Assembly (NCBI GenBank): GCA_024742415.1
Contig: JANSYN010000009.1
Location: 1-64,000 of the forward strand
Source: Gammaproteobacteria bacterium
GTDB lineage: Bacteria > Pseudomonadota > Gammaproteobacteria > Pseudomonadales > Halieaceae
Direction: 5' to 3'
DNA length: 64,000 nucleotides
The translations under genes were made by a program, and so were the position numbers. Below the pieces are notes generated by a model, which was not told the DNA's origin, did no database searches, and saw only the letters and a program-made list of their open reading frames with translations. Within the stretch, counting starts at the first letter, position 1, and each line of letters opens with the position of its first letter. This document shows positions 1 through 8,336 of the stretch, piece by piece.

Positions 1-705
1 ACCGTGCTGCCGGTAATGGCCACCGAGGCCACATCGGAATCGGTAATGCCGCCCTGTGCACTGGCGGTATTGCCACCGACCAGCGCGGCCTGCACGGTGT
101 AGTTCTCCAGCGGCTCGCCCACGGGCGGGTCGTTGTTGATGGTCTGGACGTACACGTCCTTGCTGGTCTCACCGGCGGCAAATACTACGGTGCTGCTGAT
201 GGGGTTGCCTGCGGCATCGAAGAACTGGGTAGTGTTGAAATCCGACGCGTCGGCGGTGCCGGTGATCGCAGACAGGTTGACCGTCTCGTCCGAGGCACTG
301 GCCTGGCTCAAGGTCACGGTGAACTTGGCCAGCGCGCCCTCTTCTACAGTGCTGCCCGTGATCGAGACCGACGTGCCGTCAGAATCGGTGATCCTGCCTT
401 GCGCGCTGGCGGTATTGCCGCCCACCAGATTGGCGCGCACCGTGTAGTTCTCGATGGGCTCACCCACAGGTGGGTCGTTGTCTATCGTTTGCACGTATAC
501 GTCTTTGCTGGTTTCGCCCGCAGCAAACACCAATGCGCTGCTGATCGGGTTACCAGCGGCATCGAAAAACTGCGAGGTCACATAGTCGCTGCCATCTGCA
601 GTGCCATTGACCGTGCTTAGATTCACGGTTTGCGCCCGGTCGCTTGCGTCGTCCAGTGTGACTGTAAACTTGGCCAGCGCCCCTTCTTCTACCGTGCTGC
701 CGCTG
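1..705 (-). repeat. 345-bp tandem repeats inside the adhesin gene
   Basis: The near-identical block accgtgctgcc appears at 1, 346 (acagtgctgcc) and 691, a strict 345-bp period equal to 115 residues. The intervening segments are also alike: 101-184 and 446-529 encode the same stretch with mostly synonymous changes. The repeats encode successive Ig-like extender domains and probably continue beyond the left edge. Confidence 0.85.
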
Positions 706-2180
706 ATACCCACACGCACAGGATCGGGCTGTACCGGTATAAATATGTCGCGGATCGTCACCGTGCCAGTATCGTCGGCAATGGTGGCATTACTGGCATC
801 ACTGAGAATGATGTCGAACGTTTCATTGAGTTCTTCCAGGCGATCGGCATTGGTATCGACTTCAATGCGAACCTGCGTCACTCCCGGTGCAAATGTGATG
901 GTACCGCTCTGTGGATCATAATCTCCGCCACTCACGGTTGCCGTACCGTCAGTCGTCACAAAATTGACCGTAACCGGTTCGTCAGACGGCTCTGACAGAG
1001 TCACAGTGACACGCGCCAGCTGACCTTCGAATACCACCTGGTCGCCGATCTCGATCGTCGGCAGTTCAGGCGGCGGTGGGGGTGGCGGGGGTGGTGTCCC
1101 CTGCTCTTCGATCACAACAACGCCGACAGGATCAGCGATCGTGGCGTTGGAAGGGTTGCTCAGGTTGACGGTGAGCTGCTCGGTGCCTTCTGCCAGGGTG
1201 TCCTGGTTGGTCTGTACCTGAACGATGGCGGCAGTCTGGCCCGGCGCAAACGTGATTGTGCCTGTGACAGGGTCGTAATCCCCGCCGACCACCGTGGCAG
1301 AATCATCGGCAGTGGCGAACGCAACGGTGACCGGTACGTCAGAAGGTGCAGAAAGCGTGACGGTGACTTCTGCCAGCTCACCTTCGAAGACAATATCGTC
1401 GCCTATGGAGAGCGTGGGCAGAACAGGCGGCACCGGATTGCCCGTGACAATAACCGTCACAACGGCGGTGTCTCCGGCATTGCCGTCCGGACTTACCGCT
1501 GTGTAGGTAAACGTGTCAGTGCCGACGAAACCCGGATTGGGCGTGTAGGTGACCGTATCGTCGGCATTGATGACCGCGACACCGTTTTCAGGATCCGAGA
1601 CGGACACCACGCGTGAACCCTCACGGAAGTCATCGTTCGCTTCCACGTTGATTGTCACCGGCTGGCCCTGCTCAGTGGTCTCGGTGTCATCGACGGCATC
1701 TACCGGGAAGAGGTCGTCCTGATCGAACACCACCTCTTCGTCTACCGCGATCACCGGTGCGATGCCGCTGAATTCGCTGGTCTCTTCCAGAATACGGGCC
1801 AGGCGCACGTAATCGTGACCTTCGCTGGCCGGGCCCTGTGCACCCGCAGCTGGGGGGTCGAGGACTTCCGAGAGGTCTTCGCCGCTCTCCAGCGCTGCCA
1901 GGACCTGGGCAACGGTGGCATCATCGGCTGCGCTCTCGTCGCGTCCTGCGGCCAGCTCGGCCACCAGGTCGCCCGTGATTGCCAGTTCAGTCACGTCATT
2001 GACCAACAGCAGGCTACCATCAAGCAGCGTAAGCTCGGCAGTGCTGCCCTCCGGCGTCACGAGGGTTTCGCCGCGTAAAAGATTGTCACCGGCGCGCAGC
2101 GCCCTCAACTCACCTGACGCATCGCGTGCATACGCTTTGCCGTCGATGGACGCTATGGTTGCGATTACTTGCTCTGACAT
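1..2180 (-). CDS. LapA-like giant RTX-type surface adhesin, N-terminal part
   Basis: Open to the window edge, so only the N-terminal ~726 codons are visible; the C-terminal secretion signal lies outside. Residues 1-140 form a LapA-type retention module (start MSEQVIATIASIDG) that in known adhesins folds in the periplasm and plugs the outer-membrane pore. A PAAG motif at residues 110-113 matches the site cut by LapG-type cysteine proteases between the two alanines. A cadherin/Big_9-like domain follows (VDAVDDTETTEQGQP... VGTDTFTYTA), then two Calx-beta-like domains with FEG motifs, a nine-proline linker (1068-1094) and ~115-residue Ig-like repeats reaching the edge. The ATG at 2178-2180 is chosen because the retention module begins exactly there. 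Inferred role: adhesion and biofilm formation, exported by the adjacent type I system. Confidence 0.9.
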   Translation of the reverse strand, partial: MSEQVIATIASIDGKAYARDASGELRALRAGDNLLRGETLVTPEGSTAELTLLDGSLLLVNDVTELAITGDLVAELAAGRDESAADDATVAQVLAALESGEDLSEVLDPPAAGAQGPASEGHDYVRLARILEETSEFSGIAPVIAVDEEVVFDQDDLFPVDAVDDTETTEQGQPVTINVEANDDFREGSRVVSVSDPENGVAVINADDTVTYTPNPGFVGTDTFTYTAVSPDGNAGDTAVVTVIVTGNPVPPVLPTLSIGDDIVFEGELAEVTVTLSAPSDVPVTVAFATADDSATVVGGDYDPVTGTITFAPGQTAAIVQVQTNQDTLAEGTEQLTVNLSNPSNATIADPVGVVVIEEQGTPPPPPPPPPELPTIEIGDQVVFEGQLARVTVTLSEPSDEPVTVNFVTTDGTATVSGGDYDPQSGTITFAPGVTQVRIEVDTNADRLEELNETFDIILSDASNATIADDTGTVTIRDIFIPVQPDPVRVGISGSTVEEGALAKFTVTLDDASDRAQTVNLSTVNGTADGSDYVTSQFFDAAGNPISSALVFAAGETSKDVYVQTIDNDPPVGEPIENYTVRANLVGGNTASAQGRITDSDGTSVSITGSTVEEGALAKFTVTLSQASASDETVNLSAITGTADASDFNTTQFFDAAGNPISSTVVFAAGETSKDVYVQTINNDPPVGEPLENYTVQAALVGGNTASAQGGITDSDVASVAITGST

Positions 2181-2431
2181 GCCCTGATCCCCTGGTAAAA
2201 CTTGCTTATACTGCGACGGGCACACATCAAGTTCGCCCATCCATTACTGTGATAATTCCAGATAGTAGGGCCACGCGGGAGGTATAACATCGTACTTTTG
2301 GGCAGGGTTTGACGGCATACAATAGAACTGTGACAGTGGTCACAGTAAAGTCGCCGGCAACCGCCATTGCCGCACGCACACGCGCTGCCGGCATCGTTTA
2401 CCGGGGGCGTTTTTTGCGCTGTTGCAACGCC
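2181..2431 (-). promoter_or_regulatory. Adhesin upstream region
   Basis: This 251-bp gap separates the LuxR-type gene from the adhesin on the same strand and is AT-richer than its flanks. It holds a perfect CRP-type site (listed separately). TTATAC on the minus strand (2287 down to 2282) could be a -10 element. If so the start point near 2275 puts the CRP site centre about 61 bp upstream, a usual class I distance, but no good -35 box is seen. A weak inverted repeat, GGGCGTT at 2405-2411 with AACGCCC at 2426-2432, sits at the LuxR stop but has no following T tract. Confidence 0.45.
2327..2346 (-). promoter_or_regulatory. CRP/Vfr-type operator upstream of the adhesin
   Basis: ACTGTGAC at 2327-2334 and GTCACAGT at 2339-2346 form a perfect 8-bp inverted repeat around a 4-bp spacer. 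Within it, TGTGA-N6-TCACA (2329-2344) is the exact consensus core of cAMP-CRP family sites. The centre is about 156 bp upstream of the adhesin ATG. Confidence 0.7.
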
Positions 2432-3061
2432 CTAGTTGACGGTGCTGTAGGTCGGAATATTGTTCATCGCCAGAGCCAATTGCACGCGATCGCGCACGCC
2501 CAGCTTGTCAAAAATGACCGTCAGGTGGGATTTCACGGTGCGCTCACTGATATCCAGACTGTGGGCAATCTCGCGATTACTCGCACCGTGCGCCACCCGC
2601 TCGGCTACCATCAACTCGCGCGCGGTGAGGTTGTCCAGGGCGGGTATTAACGGCTCCGGTGTCGGTAGCACGCGTGCCGACACTGCCAGGAAGCGCTGCA
2701 TGATTTCCGGCGGCATCCAGAGCCCGCCGTGTTCAACGACCAGCGCAATTTCCAGCAGCTGTTCAGGCGCGGCGTGCAAGTGACAGTACCCCTGCGCACC
2801 GGCCTTGAGTGCTGCAAATGCATCGGCTTCACTGGGCATTGCCTGCATCACGATCACCGGCGGGCCCAGTTGCACCACGCGTTGCGTCAACGCGGTTTTG
2901 TCTGCCTCTGCAGTGGATGTGAGGTCAAGCCAGAGGCTGCTCGCGCCTTCAAGCAAGGTAGCGCTGAGTTCGCTGGCATCGCGGCAGCGCTGTGCATCCG
3001 CAAACGCCTGTGCACTGCGCTGATGCGCATCACCCAGCGGCGACACAATCACGCGGGTCAT
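2432..3061 (-). CDS. LuxR/NarL-type regulator with degenerate receiver domain
   Basis: 209 residues. The C-terminal third is a clear LuxR helix-turn-helix (LTARELMVAERVAHGASNRE, then SERTVKSHLTVIFDKLGVRD). The N-terminal ~120 residues resemble a receiver domain (GAQGY, PEQLLEIA) but lack the usual acidic pair near the start, and the conserved lysine after GAQGY is replaced by CHLHA; an aspartate in LWLDLT might be the remaining phospho-acceptor position. The start codon overlaps the HlyD-family stop by one base (TGATG), so it is the last gene of the secretion operon and probably translationally coupled. Inferred role: a phosphorylation-independent or ligand-sensing regulator of adhesin expression; its target is not shown. 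Confidence 0.85.
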   Translation of the reverse strand: MTRVIVSPLGDAHQRSAQAFADAQRCRDASELSATLLEGASSLWLDLTSTAEADKTALTQRVVQLGPPVIVMQAMPSEADAFAALKAGAQGYCHLHAAPEQLLEIALVVEHGGLWMPPEIMQRFLAVSARVLPTPEPLIPALDNLTARELMVAERVAHGASNREIAHSLDISERTVKSHLTVIFDKLGVRDRVQLALAMNNIPTYSTVN

Positions 3062-4473
3062 CAGCGTTCCGTCAGGGCGTATTGCTTGGCACGCAGCACC
3101 GGCTTCATCAGGTAAGCCAGCACACTCTTTTTGCCGGTCAGGATATCAACCTCAACCGTCATACCGGGAATGATCGGCTTATCTGCCGACAGGTCGGACT
3201 CATGGGTGCGCACGTTGACCTTGTAAAACGGGTTGCCCTCTTCATCCATAACGGTGTCTGCACCGATGTGCTCAACAACGCCGTCCAGCCCCCCGTACAC
3301 CACGAAATCATAGGCGGTGAACTTCACCAGTGCGGCCTGGCCAGGCACCAGGAAGGCAATGTCCTGGGGTCGGATTCTCACCTCGAGCAATAGGCTGTCA
3401 TCGGCAGGCACGACTTCGATAATTTCCTTACCGGGCAACACCACGCCGCCGATCGTGTGAAAAAACAGTTGATTGACCGTCCCATCTACCGGCGAGCGCA
3501 CTTCCGTTTGCTTGACACGATCCGACAAACCGGTGCCTGCCTCACGCAGTCCGTTCATGCGCGACAGCGTTTCCGCCAACTGTTCACGAATGTTATTGAG
3601 AAACTCGACCTGCACCTCGCCCAGGTTGTGCTGCGCTTCCACGATGGCAGATTCAAGCTGCTTTATTTTTGCCGCCGCCTGCTTCTGGTCGCCGCTGAGC
3701 TGGTTGAGTTCGCGCTCAAGACGCAAGATTTCTACCTCTGACACCGCGCCGGAAGCGACCATCGGCCGCGTCACCTGCAACTCACGACGGCTCAATTCCA
3801 GCGATCTTGCCGCCTGCCGCTCGCGGGCGGTCACTTCAACCAGTTCTTCGCGACGCTGCAGCAGTTGTTCCTGAGCAATCTGCTTCTCGAAGTCGAGTTC
3901 GGCGCGCACGGACTGCAACAGCGCTGTCTCTTCTGCAACGATCAGGGGCACGGCCTCCAGCAGTTCCTGTGCCGGTGCAAATTCGGTGTCCTGGAGTATC
4001 GCGCGCAAACGCGCCGCCTTGACGGAGAGCGCCTGGTACTCAGCGCGGTTCTCGCGCAGGCTGGACTGCGAGCGCGTCTGGTCCAGGCGCACCAGCAGCT
4101 GGCCCGCTTGCACGCTGTCGCCCTCGCGCACCAGGATTTCGGTAACGACGCCACCATCCTGGGATTGAATAACCTGTATCTGGCGCGAGGGGATTACCTT
4201 CCCTGTGCCGCGCGTGACCTCGTCAATCTCAGCCAGCGAAGACCAAACAAGCAAGGCAATGACGGCAACCGCCACCGCGTACAACACTGCCCTTGCACGC
4301 AGCGGCTGCTGCTCCACATAAGCGCGGTGCGCATCTTCCTGCCAGTTTTGCGCCTGGCCGTCCGCGTCCTTCAGCCACGGCGCAAACAGGTAATCGACGA
4401 GGCGCCTCCTGCCCGGCGCGGGGGCGTCGTCCGCCGCAGCAATCGTCTGCACGGTGTCTTCTGCCTTGTTCAT
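3061..4473 (-). CDS. lapC: HlyD/LapC-family type I secretion membrane-fusion protein
   Basis: 470 residues, the family's usual length. A cytoplasmic N-terminus of ~60 residues precedes one membrane segment (about 61-80). A lipoyl-like half-motif follows (QSQDGGVVTEILVREGDSV), then a long charged coiled-coil (about 150-300), the second half-motif (VRSPVDGTVNQ) and a beta-barrel end typical of periplasmic adaptors. It bridges the inner-membrane ATPase and an outer-membrane TolC-like channel, which is not in this window. The ATG overlaps the ATPase stop by four bases (ATGA), showing one operon. The partner substrate is most likely the adhesin downstream. Confidence 0.92.
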   Translation of the reverse strand: MNKAEDTVQTIAAADDAPAPGRRRLVDYLFAPWLKDADGQAQNWQEDAHRAYVEQQPLRARAVLYAVAVAVIALLVWSSLAEIDEVTRGTGKVIPSRQIQVIQSQDGGVVTEILVREGDSVQAGQLLVRLDQTRSQSSLRENRAEYQALSVKAARLRAILQDTEFAPAQELLEAVPLIVAEETALLQSVRAELDFEKQIAQEQLLQRREELVEVTARERQAARSLELSRRELQVTRPMVASGAVSEVEILRLERELNQLSGDQKQAAAKIKQLESAIVEAQHNLGEVQVEFLNNIREQLAETLSRMNGLREAGTGLSDRVKQTEVRSPVDGTVNQLFFHTIGGVVLPGKEIIEVVPADDSLLLEVRIRPQDIAFLVPGQAALVKFTAYDFVVYGGLDGVVEHIGADTVMDEEGNPFYKVNVRTHESDLSADKPIIPGMTVEVDILTGKKSVLAYLMKPVLRAKQYALTER

Positions 4474-6593
4474 TGCGCTTTACCTATGCGGCCTTGCTGC
4501 AAGGCCTGCACCACGTTGTCGCGTGGACCATCTGCGACCACCTGACCCTTGTCGACCACAATGATTCTGTCAACCAGTTCAAGCAGCGAGTTGCGGTGGG
4601 TCACGACAAGCCAGGTCTTGCCCTCGGTGAAGGCCTGCAACTGCTGCTTCACCGCGTTCTCGGTCGAGTGATCCATGGAACCGGTCGGCTCGTCCATCAG
4701 CAAAATAGGCGGCTCGTTGATCACCCCCCGGGCCAGCGCGACACATTTGCGCTGACCGCCAGACAGGGAATCACCACGCTCGCCAACGAGCATGTCGATG
4801 CCCTGCGGATGCCCGTTGACAAAATCTGTGAGGTTCGCGATTTCCAACGCACGCACCAGTGCCGCATCGGTTGCCTGCGTGTTGGACAATGTCAGATTGT
4901 CGCGCAGGCTGCCATAGAATAGCGTGACGTCCTGGGGCACATAGCCGATGCGCGCGCGCAGTTCGCTCGGGTCGAGCTGGCGCAGGTCGATGCCGTCGAT
5001 CAGGATAGCGCCTTCGGTGGGCTGGTAGAGCCCCATTGCAATTTTTTGCATAGTAGACTTGCCGGAGCCGACACGACCGAGTATCGCCACATGCTCACCG
5101 GCTTTTATCTTGAACGAGACATTGCGCAGCGAGGGCACATCCGCTCCGGGATAGCCAAAAGAGACGTTCTTGAATTCAATATCGCCCCTGAACAGTTCGC
5201 GCGACAAAAACTGTGCGCCGGGCGGTCGTTCAACGGGCTTGTCCATCACATCATCGAGCGATTCCAGCGCAATCTGCGCGCTGTGATACTGGGTAATCAA
5301 GCCGGCTAGCTGACCAAACGGCGCCATAATGCGTCCTGCCAGCATGGTGCAGGCGATGAGGCCACCCATGCTCATCTGCCCGGCGGTAATCAGGTACACC
5401 CCGATGATGATGACGAAGATCGCCACCATTTGCTGGCCCCACTGGGTGACATTGATCGCCGAACTGGACATCAGGCGCAGCCTGACTCCCACATGCGCCA
5501 GAAATGCGGTGGTCTCTTCCCAACGGCGCTGCATGCGAGACTCGGCGCCCATGGCCTTGATGGTATCCAGGCCGACCAGGCTTTCGATCAGCGTTGAGTT
5601 GCGCTGGGCACTGGCGCGGTAGGTGGTCTCGGCCAACTCTTTCAGGCGACCCTGTACTGACCAGGCATAACCGAGTACCACCAGCAAACCGATCACCACA
5701 GGAATCAACACCGGCCAGGCAATCCAGCCAATCACGGCGACGAAAATCAGCGCAAAAGGAATATCGATCAATGTGGTGATAGACGCGGAGGTAATGAAAT
5801 CACGCACGGTTTCAAACGAGCGCAAGTTGACTGCATAGGAGCCTACCGAGGGTGGCCGGTGCTCCAGGCGAATGCCCAGCACGCGTTCCATAATTTCACC
5901 CGAAAGCTGGATATCCACCCGGCGGCTGGCAAGGTCAAGAAAATAGCCGCGCATGGTGCGCAACAGGATGTCCGCCAGCAATACGATGACCACACCCGCG
6001 GCAAGCATCCACAGGGTTTCGGTGGCGTGATTGGGAACGACCCGGTCGTACACGTTCATCGTGAACAGTGGCACGGCCAGGGCAAACAGGTTGATAAACA
6101 GCGCGGCGAGCAGCACATCGCGATAGACCGGTGTGTTCTGCCGAATCGCGTCCCAGAACCAGTGACCGCGATTACCCTTGACGACGCGCGGGCTGCGCGC
6201 ATCGAAGCGAAATCGTGGGCGGCACAGTATCACCGTACCCGCTTCACTGCCGCACAGCTGGCTGCGCGGCACGTCAACGACGGCTTCGTTCAGCTCAGGG
6301 TAAATGACGCGTGCGGTCTGTCCATTGTCTGCCCACCCCATGAGGAGACAAGCGCGATCATCGTCCAGCAATACCAGCGCAGGGAGCAGCGCCGGGTCAA
6401 GGTCGTCTATGGAGCGTTGCACCAGGCGGCTGGCCAGGCCGGCGCGCGCTGCTGCGCGCTCGAACAGTGAAGGCGTGAGGCGTCCGTTCTCCAGAGGCAG
6501 CCCGGCACGCAGCGCCTCGGTACTGGTACCCGTGCCATAGTAGCGGCACAGTGCCAACAGGCACTGCAGTAATGCGTCATCTGTGCTGCTCAT
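4470..6593 (-). CDS. lapB: LapB/LssB-type secretion ABC transporter (permease-ATPase)
   Basis: 707 residues from the ATG at 6591-6593 (MSSTDDALLQ). The frame stays open to an ATG at 6824, but that extension would cover a perfect CRP site and adds residues with no family resemblance, so the shorter start is preferred (possible ribosome site AGGGGA just upstream). The N-terminal ~130 residues are a C39-peptidase-like domain without an obvious catalytic triad, as in RTX-adhesin exporters. A six-helix ABC membrane domain follows. The ATPase domain shows Walker A GRVGSGKST near residue 506, signature LSGGQ near 609, Walker B ILLMDEPT near 631 and the H-loop VVTHR near 664. It energises export of the adhesin across both membranes. 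Confidence 0.93.
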   Translation of the reverse strand: MSSTDDALLQCLLALCRYYGTGTSTEALRAGLPLENGRLTPSLFERAAARAGLASRLVQRSIDDLDPALLPALVLLDDDRACLLMGWADNGQTARVIYPELNEAVVDVPRSQLCGSEAGTVILCRPRFRFDARSPRVVKGNRGHWFWDAIRQNTPVYRDVLLAALFINLFALAVPLFTMNVYDRVVPNHATETLWMLAAGVVIVLLADILLRTMRGYFLDLASRRVDIQLSGEIMERVLGIRLEHRPPSVGSYAVNLRSFETVRDFITSASITTLIDIPFALIFVAVIGWIAWPVLIPVVIGLLVVLGYAWSVQGRLKELAETTYRASAQRNSTLIESLVGLDTIKAMGAESRMQRRWEETTAFLAHVGVRLRLMSSSAINVTQWGQQMVAIFVIIIGVYLITAGQMSMGGLIACTMLAGRIMAPFGQLAGLITQYHSAQIALESLDDVMDKPVERPPGAQFLSRELFRGDIEFKNVSFGYPGADVPSLRNVSFKIKAGEHVAILGRVGSGKSTMQKIAMGLYQPTEGAILIDGIDLRQLDPSELRARIGYVPQDVTLFYGSLRDNLTLSNTQATDAALVRALEIANLTDFVNGHPQGIDMLVGERGDSLSGGQRKCVALARGVINEPPILLMDEPTGSMDHSTENAVKQQLQAFTEGKTWLVVTHRNSLLELVDRIIVVDKGQVVADGPRDNVVQALQQGRIGKAQ

Positions 6594-6962
6594 GATCGAC
6601 GTTGAATCCCCTGCCACGTCGTTAGGATCAGAAATAGGCACAGCGGCAAACCGCGCGCCCTCCCCCTTGGTCTTGCACACCATCATAAAGCCTGCGCCAC
6701 ACCCAATACCACGCAATGTGGCGTTTTTCAGCACAAAAGCGCGGCGCTTCGGTGCACTATCTTTACTTTTCGCGCGCGCTGCGCTGGCGAATGTGAAACA
6801 CTTCACACTCCGCCAGCCGCCCACACGCTGTTGCAGCTGTTGCAGCTGATGCGCAGGTTTAGTCTTCCGTACTGTGTGGTTTATGCGTGCAACCTTGCTT
6901 GTCTGTGCCAGTGGCTCTCAATACACTTGATCTCATCCTTTTGCTTATACGGTGGAAGCTTC
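6594..6962. promoter_or_regulatory. Divergent promoter region, secretion operon / amidohydrolase
   Basis: This 369-bp stretch lies between two divergently transcribed genes. It contains a perfect CRP-type site at 6792-6807. Candidate -10 elements are GATAGT on the minus strand (6761 down to 6756) and TTATAC on the plus strand just before the amidohydrolase; neither has a convincing -35. No further gene is seen. Confidence 0.45.
6792..6807. promoter_or_regulatory. CRP/Vfr-type operator upstream of the secretion operon
   Basis: TGTGA at 6792-6796, six bases, then TCACA at 6803-6807. The arms extend to TGTGAA/TTCACA, so this is a 6-bp inverted repeat with a 4-bp spacer. It matches the CRP consensus core exactly and lies about 206 bp before the secretion ATPase start and 163 bp before the divergent amidohydrolase. 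Confidence 0.65.
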
Positions 6963-8225
6963 ATGTCAAAAATCGTAATGATCAGCTCAGACTGTCACGC
7001 CGGTGCACTTCCCGCAGGTTACCGTGATTACATGGACAGCTCCTTCCATGCCGCCGCAGATGCCTGGTGGCTGCAATATGCCCGCGAAATGATGAAGCGC
7101 ATGGGCACTTTTTTTGATCAGGAGGCCACCGAGGAATTCAACAGCCGCTCGGGCGACCAGGGTGCGGGGCGCATGGACCCAAAAGCCGCCAAGCAGGCCT
7201 ACGAGGCATCGGACGCGGAGCTCTGGGATTTTCTGTGCGATCCGGACAGCATGATCGCGCCGCGCCGCGGCGAGTACATGCCCGATGTACGACTCAAGGA
7301 ATTGGAAGACGACGGCATTGCCGGTGAGATCATCTTTCCGCAAATGGCGCCGTTCGGTGCGGGCCTGATGCAATACCGGCACGACGTCTCGCCCGACCAG
7401 AGCCTGGCCGGTAACCAGGCATACAACCGCTGGCTCGCCGATCTGTGCAGCAAGAATCCCGGGCGCCATGCCGGCGTTGCGATCATCAATGTTGATGACA
7501 TTGCCGTCTCGGTCAACGAGGTGCGTGAAGCACACAAGGCCGGCCTCTTCGGCGGCGTGCTGCTGCCCACCAGTACCGGCTCGCACCCGTTTTATCACGA
7601 CTATGCGCGTTACGAGCCGCTGTGGAGTGTCTGTGAGGAACTCAACATGCCGCTGCACACGCACTCCGGCTGGTCCCCCGACTACGGCGACGTTGGAGCC
7701 GCAACACCCATGTACATCAGCGAGGTCGACATGTGGGCGCAACGACCGTTCAAGGCCTTGCTGTGGTCAGGTGTGTTCGAGCGCCACCCCAATCTCAAAC
7801 TGGTGTTTACCGAGACCGGTTGTGGCTGGATCCTCGAGGCGCTGCGTGTGCTGGATTTTAAAATCGACAATCCGATCTTTGCGCATTTCACCACAGGCCT
7901 GTCATTGACACCGCGCGAGTACTTCCAGCGCAACTGCTTTATCGGCGCATCCTTCCTGCCACGGCATGAAGTCGGCATGCGGCAGGCCATCGGCATCGAC
8001 AAGTTAATGTGGGGTTCTGACTATCCGCACATGGAAGGCACCTGGCCCAACACCCTGCAAAAGTTGCGCGAGACCTTTCACGACGTAAGCGACAATGAGA
8101 TTCGTGCCATCCTTGGCCTCAACGCGATTGATGTGTTCGGGTTTGATCGTGCACTGATGGAAGAGGCCGCCGCACGCATCGGCCCACAGCTGAGCGATAT
8201 ACAACAGCCGCCGGCAGCCGCCTGA
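6963..8225 (+). CDS. Amidohydrolase family 2 (ACMSD-like TIM-barrel hydrolase/decarboxylase)
   Basis: 420 residues from the ATG at 6963, preceded by GGTGGAAG. The protein resembles the ACMSD-like branch of the amidohydrolase superfamily: an early Asp-Cys-His (ISSDCHAG) in place of the usual His-x-His metal pair, a metal-type histidine in MPLHTHSGW, and the late aspartate in MWGSDYPHMEGTWP, which closes many members of this family. These enzymes hydrolyse or decarboxylate carboxylated ring or ring-cleavage products using one metal ion. The neighbouring monooxygenase and P450s lie on the opposite strand, so a shared pathway is plausible but not proven. The substrate cannot be read from sequence. 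Confidence 0.85.
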   Translation: MSKIVMISSDCHAGALPAGYRDYMDSSFHAAADAWWLQYAREMMKRMGTFFDQEATEEFNSRSGDQGAGRMDPKAAKQAYEASDAELWDFLCDPDSMIAPRRGEYMPDVRLKELEDDGIAGEIIFPQMAPFGAGLMQYRHDVSPDQSLAGNQAYNRWLADLCSKNPGRHAGVAIINVDDIAVSVNEVREAHKAGLFGGVLLPTSTGSHPFYHDYARYEPLWSVCEELNMPLHTHSGWSPDYGDVGAATPMYISEVDMWAQRPFKALLWSGVFERHPNLKLVFTETGCGWILEALRVLDFKIDNPIFAHFTTGLSLTPREYFQRNCFIGASFLPRHEVGMRQAIGIDKLMWGSDYPHMEGTWPNTLQKLRETFHDVSDNEIRAILGLNAIDVFGFDRALMEEAAARIGPQLSDIQQPPAAA

Positions 8226-8336
8226 ACCTGCGCGCTGCCTGCCGCTTACCGCCATGCAGCGTGACGCATGACGCTGCACTTATCGCCGCACAGGGCCAAC
8301 ACGCTGGCCCCTGCCCCACCCAGGGGTTGCGCGGCG

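Noticed and set aside
133-995. Plus-strand open frames over the adhesin
   Set aside because: They are shadows of the repetitive, codon-biased minus-strand adhesin gene and show no family resemblance.
2241-2256. Second CRP half-site near TGTGATAATTCCAG
   Set aside because: Only one half matches; no TCACA at the required distance.
6594-6824. Upstream start (ATG at 6824) for the secretion ATPase
   Set aside because: It adds 77 residues unlike the family and would run through the CRP-type site; the start at 6593 fits the known N-terminus.
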